Source: Apostichopus japonicus
Taxonomy: Eukaryota; Echinodermata; Holothuroidea; Aspidochirotida; Stichopodidae
DNA: 64,000 bases
Reading direction: 5' to 3'
Assembly: GCF_037975245.1 (NCBI RefSeq)
Contig: NC_092569.1
Coordinates: 7,870,501 to 7,934,500 of the forward strand
Both the position numbers and the translations under genes were made by a program. This document shows positions 35,601 to 47,204 of this stretch, one piece after another (within the stretch, counting starts at the first letter, position 1; each line of letters starts with the position of its first letter). Under the pieces are notes generated by a model. That model was not told the DNA's origin. It saw only the letters and a program-made list of their open reading frames with translations, and ran no database searches.

Positions 35601-35884
35601 GGGTTTCTCCTTTCGCCGGAGTCAAAATCCAAATACCGTTTTGACCAAAACCGCCAAGTAAGGCGTTTAAAATCCGAAAGTGTGTGTTTCCTCTCCCCGA
35701 GGGGAAGAACTCCCAAACACACCTAGGATGCTTTCGATCGAAACCCCCCTCTTTCTTAGCACTGTATAGGCTGATAACTAAATGTAAGCACCCTTTTTAT
35801 AAGGGTTTCTCTGCTCTCTCGTTTTCGGGATGCATTTGTTGGCTACAGGAGAAACCCTCAGGAAACGGTAGTTACCTCAATTTT

Positions 35885-36525
35885 TGAAGATGCAGGGAAC
35901 AAGCCGTTTCGGTCGAAAAGATCAGAGGAACTGTTGGGAAGCCCTTCCCTCGGCGAGAGGGAACAACTACAGTGTAAAACGGTGCATACGACCAGTGTTT
36001 AATCCCCTTTTGGTGCGGGGCACAGGTTATTCCGGCCGAAAACGGGAATATTCCTCTTGGCGAGGGGTGATACCCTTATAAAAATGGTGCGTACTTACAG
36101 TGACGATGCTAAACAATGCCTTTCGGTCGAACAGATGAGGGGTTGTTGGGAATTCTTCCCTCGTTGAGATGAGACACCCTCATAACAAATTGTGCCTACC
36201 ACCAGTTTGGGCCTCAATTTGGTGAGGGACAGGCCGTTTAGGTCGAAAACAACGATGAACTCATCTCGGCGAGAGGAGACACTCATATAAAAACGGTGCG
36301 TTCTTGCAAACGAGGCTTTACAGTGCTGGGAAGAATGCCTTTCGGAACAGATCAGATGGGTTGTTGGGAATTCTTACCTCGGCAAGTGTAGGGGGCCCAG
36401 TGCAAACCACCAGTTTGGAGCCTCATGTGGTTGGGGGGGCGGGGGGGGACAGGCCGTTTCGGTCAGAAAAGATCAGAAGGGGTTTTTGGGAGTTCTTCAC
36501 CCGGCGAGAGGAGACACCCCTCATT
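35885..36525 (-). repeat. Satellite right edge, inverted orientation
   Basis: Units again run as reverse complement: AACAAGCCGTTTCGGTCGAA, CCCTCGGCGAGAGGGAACAA, CGGCGAGAGGAGACACCCC. The switch from forward occurs at about 35,885. Units are ~200 bp and diverged from the core. Confidence 0.75.
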
Positions 36526-36529
36526 AAAA

Positions 36530-38078
36530 AACTGAAAGGCTGATTAGATCAGGAAAGCTAGGTTGTTCATCTGTGTCATATAACTAAATGCGGTAATTAT
36601 TGCATTCTAGAACCCAAATGTACAATACTTTATTAGACCCTTAAGATGGGACAGTTGCATGTGTTGATTAGTTGAATGTGTTGTTGAGCCATGAATAAAT
36701 GCAAATAGGCCTGTCGAATTATTTTTCAAGGAATATTTGTCCTACGTGATGCTTCGGATTACCCTTTCTATTTTCACTACCTGTATTCTCACAACCAGAC
36801 CGATCAGTCAACGTGAAATAAAATAATCACCGATGTTGTTTCAAGAGTTTAAAACAATTTCCAAACGTGTTACATGCCGGTTAATATCAATTTAACCATT
36901 ATCAGGGTCTTCGTAGATGATTCAGAAATCCTATCGTGGAAAGGGATCAATTTAAGACAACGCGTAATAAAAACAGAAATTCTTTAGCAGTTTCAAATAA
37001 TTACGACAAGCATTATTTTATTAGCATATTTTCCATATAAAAGAAATGTGACCTGCGATTAATAATGTACCATCAATGAACAAGACTACATGCAATTTCC
37101 AAATGGTTAACATAAGCAATTAGAAGAGATGTGATAACCAGAGCTAAAAAAAAGAATTTCGGTAAATGACCAGAACAATTTGTGTTATTACATTGAAACA
37201 AGCAACAAAGCGACCCTCCCGCCTCCCTCGGACTGAAAATAGGCTGTCATGAGACGCACAATCAGTACATACAGACAAATATTTAACCAACTTTAATGTG
37301 TAACAAGTTACTAAATTGAACGCTCGAGCAGCGATTTACACGATTTCAGGTGTTCAATAAAACCAATATCATAAATATCATGAGATGATGTTGCTACCAT
37401 GAAAGCGAAATGCTGTGGAATCAATTAAAAAATGTATTTACAGATATATATCACCAGGCCATATACATGAACTATATGTGATTAAAATTGTTAAAATTAT
37501 AAACATTAATTTACTTTATTTCTCGTGGTTACAGCAAAGGCTCGATGACATTCGTTGGACACGATAACATTGAACTACATTGTGACGATTTCACTTTTAC
37601 AAAATGAACGCTCCGGAACCCCCATCAACTGGTGTGTAGAACAGTAAACAAAGTATGGATAAGATCCATCAAACGTTTACAAAGGTAACGATATATGGTT
37701 ACATAATGTAATGATGACATAGTTCCATTATTTATGTACAAAAATAGAAAGTAAAGCAAGGAAGAAGATATGGTATGGAACTGATAAAGTTGTATGCATA
37801 GATTGGTAATGTTAACTGTAAATTAAAAAGTAACTCGTATGATTTCACCTGAACTTAAGATGTAACTGTCAGCAGATCATATGTATTTATGAGTCAGGTT
37901 AAAAAAAAAACGAAGTGATTACCATATTCACATCAATCGTCGCAATTAGGCATACCACTGTTTGAAAATTTGTCAATGAGTCCAGGGTTTGAGAGAATGT
38001 ACAATGAAATGATTGGTCATAAATAACGATATGAAGCTGTGATAAACATTAAACATCAATAAGTAAATGAAAGCGCAA
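36530..38078. other. No gene seen; likely 3' UTR/flank of the minus-strand gene
   Basis: Low-copy AT-rich DNA without repeats of the main families. It lies directly downstream of the stop codon at 38079-38081 on the minus strand, so its right part is probably 3' UTR. Several TTTATT words (AATAAA on the minus strand) occur, for example near 37500 and 37018, but I cannot choose the poly(A) site. Confidence 0.45.
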
Positions 38079-38331
38079 CTATGCTCGACTCTCATCGGCC
38101 TCCACTGTTTCATCGGCAGGCGAAGCTTCCTCCAGGGGAGAGTCCAAGTCCATATCCTCCTCAGCAGCGGGAATTGCATGTTGTTCGTTAGCATTATTGT
38201 CCATCTCACCGTCTTCATCTGGACTATGTAACTGTACTTTTATATCATCCTTTGTTAAAGGCGTATACCGCTCCTCTTGAACAGAGTCAGATTGGGGCGC
38301 TTCAACTATCTCTGTGGTTATTCCTTGGTAA
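38079..38331 (-). CDS. Last coding exon: acidic cytoplasmic tail of a membrane protein
   Basis: An exon runs from a good acceptor (TCTCTGCAG, AG at 38333-38332) to TAG at 38081-38079. It begins with one base that completes a Gly codon from the previous exon, followed by 83 residues. It is strongly acidic: 25 Asp/Glu against 4 Lys/Arg. The start reads YQGITTEIVEAPQ and the end ADETVEADESRA. No catalytic domain is visible. It has many Ser/Thr near acidic residues, which suits casein-kinase-type phosphorylation (inference). The 91-bp exon at 39925-40015 joins in phase and supplies the transmembrane helix, so this tail should be intracellular. Codon usage is balanced and the sequence is not part of any repeat here, which supports a real exon. 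The protein family is not recognised. Confidence 0.6.
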
Positions 38332-38379
38332 CTGCAGAGATATATGTATATAAAAATATATATAAAAAATAAAATAAAT

Positions 38380-38629
38380 ATACATTTGACTGGGAGCGAA
38401 ATATTATATATATATATTTACATATATTATATATATATATATACATAATGATATCCATATATATACATATATAGATAAACATATATATAAATTTATCAAT
38501 ACAACTATTTATAAATACATATATATATATATTATACATAAATAAATATATATATAAATAAATAAAAATTTCTTTAAATTGGTGTTTATATGAATATATA
38601 TATATTAATATTTAAATATAATTATATTA

Positions 38630-38664
<35 letters not shown>

Positions 38665-39775
38665 TATATTAATAGATATAAAATAAATATAATTATATAT
38701 AAATATATATTTATGACTGTAACCAAATAAGAACTAACCTAATATTTGCAATTTTTTACTATAAATTTAAGTTTTCAATTGATGTTGAACGTTATATCCA
38801 TTCAAAATCAAGTAAGTGTTAGAAAGATAAAGTAAGTTATATTCAATTACAACATGCATTTTCTGAATGCCCAGAGTTGTTCCGTTCTTGAAATTTCATT
38901 AAAACATGTTCTATGCAAGATTGTAAAAGGTGATTATAATTATAACAATATGTATATGCTGTATTGTTTTAAAAGAAAATATGCTGAATAAATGGAGAAA
39001 AAAAAAAATATATTAATAAGTATATATATAAAGTTATATACATAGATATATAAATAAATATATAAACAATATTTATATTTATATATGTATATCAATATAT
39101 ATATAACTATATATATAAATAAACATATAGATATCCATACATACATATATAGATATACATATATATAAATTTATCAATACAACTTATTATATATATATAT
39201 AAATATATACATAAATAAATATATATATTAATTAATAAAAATTGATGTTTATATGAATATATATATGAATATATATATATATACATAATTATATAGACAT
39301 ATATATATATATAATTATATATATCTATATATATATATATCTATATATATATATATATTTATCAATATAATTATATATTATATAATTATATATTATATAA
39401 TTATCATTATAATATAATTAAATATAATTTAATATAATTAAATTAAATTAAATTATAATAAATAATTAATTATAATATATAAATAATTAATGATAATATA
39501 TAATTAAATTAATTATAATTATATAATATATATTATATAATTATATATATTATAATTATATATTATATATATAATATTATATATCATATACAATATATAT
39601 TAAATATTACATAATATTATATATTATATAATTATATTATATAATTTTATATAATTATAACTATAATTTTATATAATTATATTTATTATATATTATCATA
39701 TTATATATAATTATATATATATAATTATATATATAAGACACATATATATATATATATATATACATATATAGATAG
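38380..39775. repeat. (TA)n-rich microsatellite tracts in an intron
   Basis: Long AT-only stretches at 38395-38735, 39005-39260 and 39240-39770 are separated by ~270 bp of ordinary sequence. ORFs rich in Tyr/Ile (38318-38539 and 38940-39146, minus) are by-products. They lie in the intron between the tail exon and the transmembrane exon. Confidence 0.85.
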
Positions 39776-39924
39776 ATAAACATATATATAGATATATCAT
39801 TACAAAGCTATATAGATATATGTATAAACACTCTATTGCTTTGCGTTGCATTGAGTTTGACGCAAATATTGAGTTTGTGATGTCTTTGAATTTATTTAAC
39901 TAGCACTAGAACATTTATACGTAC

Positions 39925-40015
39925 CCCGATTGACGTTTCTCATTAGCCTTAATGCATATCAGCATAATAGTGGTGAGAGCAAAAAGGATCCCCAATGCAA
40001 TAAGTCCAACGATCA
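39925..40015 (-). CDS. Transmembrane-helix exon of a membrane protein
   Basis: A 91-bp exon. The acceptor is a pyrimidine-rich stretch ending TTTTGATACAG (AG at 40017-40016), and the donor is GG|GTACGT (GT at 39924-39923). It enters in phase 1 and leaves in phase 2, matching the single base at the start of the next exon (38331). It encodes a hydrophobic run (IVGLIALGILFALTTIMLIC) followed by the positive stop-transfer residues KANEKR and QSG, as in a single-pass type I protein with a cytosolic C-terminus. The start of the helix must come from the preceding exon; 59951-60001 is phase-compatible and supplies hydrophobic residues. Reading through the acceptor gives an open frame for about 55 more codons, so an alternative is a longer exon. 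Confidence 0.55.
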
Positions 40016-41038
40016 CTGTATCAAAAGAGGCAAAAGATGAATTATGATTATCTACTTTTGGTGATATGAAGGTTATTTTATTTAATTTTTTTTTCCATCC
40101 GTATTTTATTTCTCTTCTCAACACAATATAAAACAGCACGGTGTCGCAGCACCTTTGTATCAAATTATAATACTCCAATACAATACATGCTCCTAAACAT
40201 TTTCAAAACAATTATCGAACTTAATCAATTTATGCTCCTTTTTCTCTTTTTGTATGAAGGTTATTACTGAATAAATTAGATACAATGTCATACTTTCAAA
40301 CTACTTAAATCCTCTAATTGGATTGGGACCGTTGTAGTCAGCGGACCATGCTTTAACCCATGGAAAATGCACAGTAAGCTCAGCCCAACGTCCTGATAAA
40401 AATGCATGATTTTAAATTGAGGGCTCATCAGCATATAAAGGTTGTCTTGCAACATCACCATAGTAAGTTTGAAGAATCTCCAACTTGTGGTTGTAAATTT
40501 TTTTGCAATTTGACGATATTGACATTTGACCCTGTGACCTCATTAATTTTAATGATGTGAGCAACAAAATTAATCTCGTTCATCAACTCATCATTGGACC
40601 ACCTACCCACCAAGTATTGATCAATCATTCCCTTGTTGAGTTATTGTGCATACAAATTACTGTTACAACAAGAAAGTCAAAAGACTTAAGTGTTTCCTTG
40701 CCCATATGATAATAAACTTTAGGTAGAAGATTTTCTAACGATCTGAAATGCTGAGCAGAAATGGCAAGTCTTACACAATTGAGTAATGCATCTCTATGGG
40801 AAGAGGGTCGAAGGTCAAACAAACTTCACTTCTGTATAATTCTACTTATTCTGACTATAACCAACAATCAAGATATTGTATTCACAAGGTTTACAGCCTT
40901 TGACCTCTGGTGACCTCAAATAAACATTAGCCTCCATGAAAAACACTAGGGATCATCAGCACACCAAAGGCTACCAACATACCAAGTTTAAGCAACTTTT
41001 ACTTCTTGAGATATCGTGTTCACACGGTTTTCAGACTT

Positions 41039-41078
41039 TGACCTTTGGTGACCTTTGACCTTCGGTGACCTTTGACCT
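41039..41078. promoter_or_regulatory. Five TGACCT half-sites in DR4-DR1-DR4-DR1 spacing
   Basis: TGACCT occurs at 41039, 41049, 41056, 41066 and 41073, with spacers TTGG, T, TCGG and T. On the minus strand this reads AGGTCA repeated with 1- and 4-base gaps. AGGTCA direct repeats are the consensus of nuclear receptor sites: DR1 for HNF4/RXR/PPAR-type and DR4 for TR/LXR-type dimers. The match is exact in sequence; function is not shown, because the motif is part of a dispersed repeat. Confidence 0.35.
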
Positions 41079-42228
41079 TCATGGAAAACATGAAATACCA
41101 CGTTGGACCCCATCAGTTGGAGTTTCACAAGTTATTGCCCCCAAGAGCCATAATTGACCTTTGGTGACCTTGGATTACATAACGGTTATTTAGTAAAACC
41201 TGCACCTACTTCATTCACAATATGTCCCAATATATCAGCCATGTCAGACTTCGTCACTGGAAGTTGTTACAAAATTGACGTAAGTGGACTTTTTTTTGCC
41301 CATAAGCAACCTTGAATGACCTTGGATGGCGATACGTTATTATGAAAAATGTTCCCCTTGATGAAGTGCACTCCATCCTAAAATTGTTATGCACTCCAAT
41401 GTACAAACACAATGTTATTGCTCAAAAGGTATCAAATCCAAGCGTTGGCACCTCATAACTTAAGAACCAGGTGGGAAGTGGGAGTTAGTTTCGTCTATAG
41501 AGCACACAGAGCTCTATCATATATTAAAATATTGACAAACATATTTTTCTTTGCCTTGTATCTCCTAAAATGAGCATATATAAAAAAACATGTCGAACCC
41601 TGTCAATGGGATTTATTGTTTTCAGCCTTTGACTTCTGGTGACCCCAAATGACCTTTGATATCCATGAAAAATAACAGGGATCATATAATCACTAAGAGT
41701 TACCAACATACTATGTTTAAAGCTCAAGTCAACTTTACTATTTGAGATATCGTGTTAACATGGTTATCAGCTTTTGACCTCTGGTGACCTCAAATGACCT
41801 TGGCTCTCATGAAAAACCATAGGGGTTATCTGCTTACCAAGGGCTATCAACACACTGAGTTTAAAGTTCAAGCATCTTTTACTGATTGAGATATTGTGTT
41901 TTCAAGTTTATTAACTTTTGACCTCTGGTGACCTCTCAAATGACCCTTGACCTCCATAAAAAAAAATAGAGACCATCTACTCACTAAGGGCTACCCACAT
42001 ACTAAGTTTGAAATTCCAAAAACTTTAAATCCTTGAGATATTGTGCTTACAAGGTTTTCAGACTTTGACCTCTGTTGACCTCAAATGACCTTTGAACTCC
42101 ATGAAAAACAATAGGGATCATCTACTTACTAAGGGCTACCCACATACCACGTTTGAAGTTCATCCAACTGTGTTAACAAGCAAAGCGTCACTTACACACA
42201 CGCATACACACGCCATTACCATCGCATA

Positions 42229-42256
42229 GATTCCTTTCGGCCTTCAGCAAGGAATC
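42229..42256. other. Terminal stem-loop of TGACCT repeat
   Basis: Arms GATTCCTT and AAGGAATC follow a (CA)n tract, with loop TCGGCCTTCAGC. Base changes relative to the copy at 3103-3128 occur in both arms (GGTTCC/GGAACC against GATTCC/GGAATC), so pairing is preserved. Confidence 0.65.
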
Positions 42257-43419
42257 AAAAATTTGGCTGAACCCTGCCTCTCCATAAATAAGCATGTTAT
42301 CAATTACAATCAGAAAGCCAGTGGGCTTTTTGTGATTCCTGGCCAATTGAGATTATAATCCCTCGTCATTGTTGATTAAATTTATCAGCAAGGTTCTTTC
42401 ACTTACTGTGGACCTAACTACTAAATATGTTAACTTACCTTGTTAACAAGCTATTTTCAGCCCAAATCAACTTAAGCCCTGCCTCCTAAAAAATGTGCAT
42501 AATATCGCATTGATCATACATCATCATGTACCAGCTATCTTCCAATACCTTCAAATGATGATTCAATTCTGAAAGTGTTTACATTTGACCCTGTGACCTC
42601 ATTAATATTCTTGACATGACCAGCAAAATCAATAGGGCCCTTCTACTCACTATGGCACATCTATGCACAAAGTATGACTTCAATCCAATCCTGTTCAGTT
42701 ACCAAGTTTACAAGCTGTCTTAGTAAAAGTCAACTTAAGCCCCACCCCCTAATAAATATGCATAATATCAACTTAAACATATATCACCGTGTACCTGCTA
42801 TCTACCAAAATATAACTAGTATAAATAATCCAACTTTTGGTTGCAGAGTTATGAGAATTTGAAGATGTTTATGTTTGACCTTGTGACCTCATTAATGAGA
42901 TGAGCACCAAAATCAATAGGGTTAACCTGCTCAAATGGCTCATCTATGTACCAAGTATGACTTCAATCCAACTTGTCATTGCTCAGTTACAGAGTTACAC
43001 ACTATTTTAGTGAAAATAAACTTAAGCCGGCCCCTAATAAATTCAACTTGGACATATATTGACAAACATATACCCACTATCTACACATTAAAACCAAGTA
43101 TGAATAAATGTTGACTTAAGTTTGTGGAGTTTCAAGCAATTGGAGATTTTCACGTTGACCCTGTGACCTCATTTTATTCATGAGATGAGCACCAAAATCT
43201 TCTACTCAGTATGGCACATCTATGTACCAAGTATCCAACATGGAAATGTTGAGTTACCATGTTTATGATCCAAGGGATCATACACACACACACTCTCACA
43301 TGTACTCACACTTAACCCTCATTGGGAACACCTTGTGAGGAACAGCAATGAGCGTGAGGATACCTTAGGAGTGAGGATGTGAGGATAGCTGTAGCCCATG
43401 AGAGTAATTAGTTATACTT

Positions 43420-44757
43420 CAGGGGCGTATCCAGGATTTTCCAATAGGGGGGGGCGTCAGGCATGAATGATTGCCGTCCTGGGGGATGGGTCTAAGGGGA
43501 GGGGTGTACAATTTTTGCTTTCGAAGAAGGGCTGAAATGCAAAATGGTGTCATATGCATGGGCGGCGATCCGTACTTTCGAGTGGGGGGGGGGGGGGATA
43601 TGACCTTGTTGACTATCTAAGCGTAGCGCCACCATGGGTTGGCGCGAAGCGTACAAGAAAATTTTGGGATTAACAAACCCTCTAGATGGCCGGAAATGGC
43701 ACTTCCCGAGGTTTCCAAGCGGCATATACCCAACTTTTAAAATAGGGATGTCATGTCCGAAATATCTCATAATCAGGATCCAAAATACTTTTTTTTAAAT
43801 TTCGGGTGTTATTTTGGGAAAATTGCCCCTGTCAATCTTGTTTCAGGCGCAACGTTAGAATGTTCGAGAGCTCTTTTTTATTATTCGATGAAGAAAATGG
43901 CCTCATGCAGGCTATTATAGGCCTATACACATGCAATACACAATTACACATAGTTACATTCCTAGGTACCGATTGCTAGGGCATCCAGGTGAAACGTGTA
44001 TTAAGCATTACCCTGGTTACATGAGATTCTCAGCTGTTCGAGGGAACATGTACGTGTGTAGGCCTACTATAGGGCCTATATGAATACTATGAGGGTGTAT
44101 ATATGTACTATATCAATACCGTGGGCGCAATAATACATTTTGTTGGTATAGGGCCAATGAAGCCTACAGTGAACTATTTTTGCTTTATAAAGACGCTTTA
44201 TTTGAAAAGATCGCACTGCGTTTATGGTAGGCGAGAAATGAAGCTAAAAAAGAGCCGTACATTAACGAAGATGCATAAATGTAGGCATGAAAATATTCTT
44301 ATCCCTGGCATTTGGTGGGGGGGGGGGATATGGTGCATTACATCCCCTCCACCCATTTTCATGGGAGGATATATCCCCCCCTCCACCCAGGATCGCCGCC
44401 CATGGCCATATGTGATCCATTTTTCGACCTTAATAATAAGCAACATTTCCAGTAAATATGGACACAAAATGCACAATTTAGTATGGCTGGCATGTCACTT
44501 AGTGGTTATAGTGATAATACAAACACAATTACCATCTATGTTTCTAAAACTATTATGCCGCCGAACTTCGCCAGAACCTTTTTTTGGCAAACAAAAAATA
44601 AAGCAGACTGGAGGGGGGGGGGGGTTGAGCGATCACCGACATCTCACATAAAGGTCGTCATCAATTTTTTTTTCTTTTTGGCTAAACTTTTTTTTTTTTT
44701 GGTGACGACCAATAGGGGGGTGTGCGCCTGTTGTGCCCCCCCCTGGATACGCCCCTG
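43420..44757. mobile_element. Inverted-repeat transposon, 6-bp flanking duplication
   Basis: A 1338-bp element whose ends both read CAGGGGCGTATCCAGG inward, flanked by ATACTT (43414-43419 and 44758-44763). A second element (43557-44404) is nested in it. The outer left part has GTGGGG/TAAGGGGAGGGG runs. The CAGGGGCGTA end type is common in hAT-like elements, but the duplication I can read is 6 bp rather than 8, so the superfamily is open. The 182-codon plus-strand ORF at 44103-44651 crosses the inner element boundary and has no domain. Confidence 0.65.
43557..44404. mobile_element. Nested hAT-like MITE, 848 bp
   Basis: Perfect 15-bp inverted ends CATGGGCGGCGATCC are flanked by GTCATATG (43549-43556) and GCCATATG (44405-44412), an 8-bp duplication with one mismatch. 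G-runs (43584-43597) on the left are matched by C-runs near the right end. Part of the interior (GGCGCGAAGCGTACAAGAAAA, AGATGGCCGGAAATGGC) is shared with 45840-45935. Confidence 0.65.
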
Positions 44758-44763
44758 ATACTT

Positions 44764-45611
44764 GAAAGGGTTAAAGCTGTACCATGGGCAAAAAATATCA
44801 TGATTGTGGTTTTAAAAGAAAAACTAATTAAGATCAAACCACATACCTTATGTTGCATTACAGAATAGAGGCAGAGAATGCCTACTAATATACTACTTAA
44901 AGATCAAGTCAAATAAAGGTATAACAGTTACAAGGAGTTACAAGCTAAGTTTTAAGTAAATTTATTATTTGCATTTTAGGACCTTAACATTATATGAGTA
45001 CCAGTGATTGTGGGTAAAGAACTTAAATGAGATATCAATATAACTTATTGCATCTAAGATGCAACCTAAATAGATGACCATATTAGTGACCATATTATTC
45101 TTGTCAACTTAGTTTGTTAACTTACGCCCTCTATTGGCCTCTGGCTAGAGTAATCCAGATTGCATTGATGGAATTTTCCATCAGTATTATTTATAAAGTT
45201 TCTATACACATGCTAATTAGGTTACAATTGAAAGTACCTAGGCTTGTATATAAAGGACACACATGTGGTCACTCACTCTCTTCTCCACATGGTCTGCAGA
45301 CGGTTAAATACTGATAACAGTTATACATATCACTTACTTTAGACATTGCATTTACTTAGGGCATGTTCACCCTCTGTTTATCTCATTAAGAGAGTGTTTA
45401 TAGGGCAGGGTGGATATTGCATTCATATTTGAAATGCCTTACTTATTAGGAGAACTTGATTGTCTAGTCTGCATCATATTTATTTGGTAGATCTATATTT
45501 TAGAAGCCTAAATAGATGCCTTCATTGCTATTAGAAGCCAAATAATAACTTTGACCAGAGGAATATGAAAATTGACCTATTGATGCTGTATTCTGGGTAT
45601 GTTGTATGAGT
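44764..45611. other. No gene seen; part of a split duplication
   Basis: AT-rich intronic DNA. The segment 44995-45085 (GAACTTAAATGAGATATCAA, GCATCTAAGATG) is repeated at 48514-48605, just beyond the 2.8-kb hAT-like element. The two copies probably formed a tandem repeat before insertion. Confidence 0.5.
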
Positions 45612-45802
45612 GCCAGGATCAGTGTTTCCTCTAAGAAATTTCCCATTGAGTCAAAATGGCTAATATCTGAATATTTGACTCACCCCATCCTGGGGGAGGG
45701 GTCTAAGGGGAGGGGTAAAATTATATTATTGAACCAAAAACACAATCGGTCAATGTGTTTGTGACTTTTTGCGATGTTACATTTTGCCGACAGTATTAGT
45801 AC

Positions 45803-46478
45803 CAGGGGTGTAGCCAGGATTTTCAAAGTTGTAGACACGACTATCTGAGCCATCGGTTGGCGCGGAGCGTACAAGAAAATTTTTGGTTTTACAAACCCCC
45901 AGATGGCCGGAAATGGCCCTTCCCGAGTGTTCATATTGGTTCCCTGGCCTCTTGGTAACTTGAGACACCTCATTCAATATCACTTTTAAACCAAAAATAC
46001 AAACGAGCTAAAAAAGGACTTAATTCAATACTACATAATGCATTTAAAATTAGCAAGGTACATGTACAGAGTAAGCCAGTAACAACAGGCAACAAAGTGC
46101 TGCAGCTCTATAAAGTCTGTTAATCAACAATAGGCTTATTTGACTGTGGAATGTTTCTCAACTGAAATATCATCTGCATAAACAGGTTCTTAACTAGATG
46201 TTAAAAAACTGACAAGATCGGATCCTAGTCTTTTTCGGCAGGTAGAGTGTTGATTAAAACAGCACAGGATAGAAATGACAGCCTAGATGACAGAAGAATA
46301 GGTCACCTAATTTAGCCATATTCTTGCTACATCCATTTCAATAGTTTTTCCTGTCTAGTCTCTAAAACTCGTCCAGCAAGCTTATGGATTTGAGTTATGG
46401 GTGTTTTAAAAAAAAAAAAAACTTGGCCGAAAAAGTGTAGGCCTGGGCCTACAGTGCTACATACTGGCTACGCCCCTG
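45803..46478. mobile_element. Nested inverted-repeat element, 676 bp
   Basis: Ends CAGGGGTGTAGCCAG and CAGGGGCGTAGCCAG face inward. The left part shares GGCGCGGAGCGTACAAGAAAA and AGATGGCCGGAAATGGCC with the element at 43557-44404, so the two are relatives. I could not see a convincing target-site duplication. Confidence 0.55.
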
Positions 46479-47204
46479 TGTACTAAATTTAACATCGGCC
46501 AATCAAATGTCTGATTTTAAATTGCGGCATGGAACCCTGAGCTTTATTTAAACGATGATTGCTAAATAATAATAAATTAGTTTGTTGCATATTACGCTTT
46601 ATTTTTACAAGCTAAATTTGGCTCAAATATAGTGCACCACTTGCAATGCAGGGTAGGAATTTTGATTTGGCTCTGGGGGGCTGTTTTGGAAAATGAAAAG
46701 TTAAAAACGCCCCCTTAATGTATTTACGAGGGCTTTTTTATGGTTGAAGGGAGCGCTTTTCCAAAGTTTAATATGCTGTTTACGGAAATGGTTGTAAGCA
46801 TTCATCAGGATTAAGTAGGCCTAAGCACAATTACCCTCTTCCTAGTTAGCTGCGACCATATAGCAAATTCATTGAAAGTTTAATTGCCAAAATTTGCGAT
46901 CGTTTAGCAAATAATGTCAATCCACCGCATATATGACGAAAAACCAATAACCCATCAACTGAAATAGAAAACACAGGTTTACTTCTACTGAAGGTGCTCT
47001 TTCCTTTAATCATGTATTTTTTCATGTGTGGATAAAATCACCCACCACCAAATACAAAACCATTATACTGCTGAAAAGTAAACAAAGTTAAAACCTTCAA
47101 TCCATCGCCAAAATAACAGTGTACGATAAATACAATATTTCCTCTCTAAGACATAGCACATACCTTCCAAACAACTGCCGATTTCCAGCAATTTTTGTTG
47201 TTGT

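Larger units (their letters stand above)
19985..36525. repeat. Hierarchical satellite array, ~16.5 kb
   Basis: The ~205-bp dimer is marked by CTCTCGCCGGAGGAAGA about every 203-208 bp (for example near 24648, 24851, 25055, 25262 and 25470). Each dimer has two related ~102-bp halves. Half A reads CTCGCCGGAGGAAGAACCCC ... GACCAAACCTGCC ... CGTATGCACTG. Half B reads CTCGCCTAGTGTAGAACTCC ... GATCGAAACGACCTGTTCCC ... AGTATGCACTG. In the centre, blocks of several dimers are copied almost exactly (offsets 1614, 4459, 1028 and 2039 bp), a higher-order structure. Both edges are more diverged and inverted. The many 60-114-codon ORFs are periodic by-products. I see no transposase or other gene. A structural, heterochromatic or centromeric role is possible but not shown. 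Confidence 0.9.
40190..43310. repeat. TGACCT-rich dispersed repeat, block D (intronic)
   Basis: Several degenerate units with TGACCTCTGGTGACCTCAAA words at about 40900, 41776, 41920 and 42065, and with the GACCCTGTGACCTCATTAAT and AAGTATGACTTCAATCCAA blocks. A stem-loop end lies at 42229-42256, and a second run of units continues to a (CA)n tract near 43272-43310. No gene is seen. Confidence 0.7.

Noticed and set aside
20400-35880. Possible CRISPR-like array
   Set aside because: Units are ~205 bp, related along their whole length, with no constant short repeat separated by unique spacers, and the context is animal.
20400-35880. Hammerhead-ribozyme satellite or retrozyme
   Set aside because: I looked for the CTGATGA...GAAA core in either strand of the unit and did not find it. 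GAAACGACC alone is not enough.
19985-36525. Giant transposon with long inverted termini
   Set aside because: Both edges are in the same orientation (opposite to the core) rather than inverted to each other, and no transposase or replication gene lies between them.
20362-36543. Dozens of 60-114-codon ORFs with recurring peptides
   Set aside because: They repeat with the ~205-bp satellite period and its higher-order offsets, on both strands and in several frames. They start and stop at repeat features. None has a domain.
38318-39146. Tyr/Ile-rich ORFs that look membrane-like
   Set aside because: Products of (TA)n tracts within the intron.
44103-44651. 182-codon plus-strand ORF
   Set aside because: Crosses the boundary of a nested MITE and C/G homopolymers. 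No domain or splice support.
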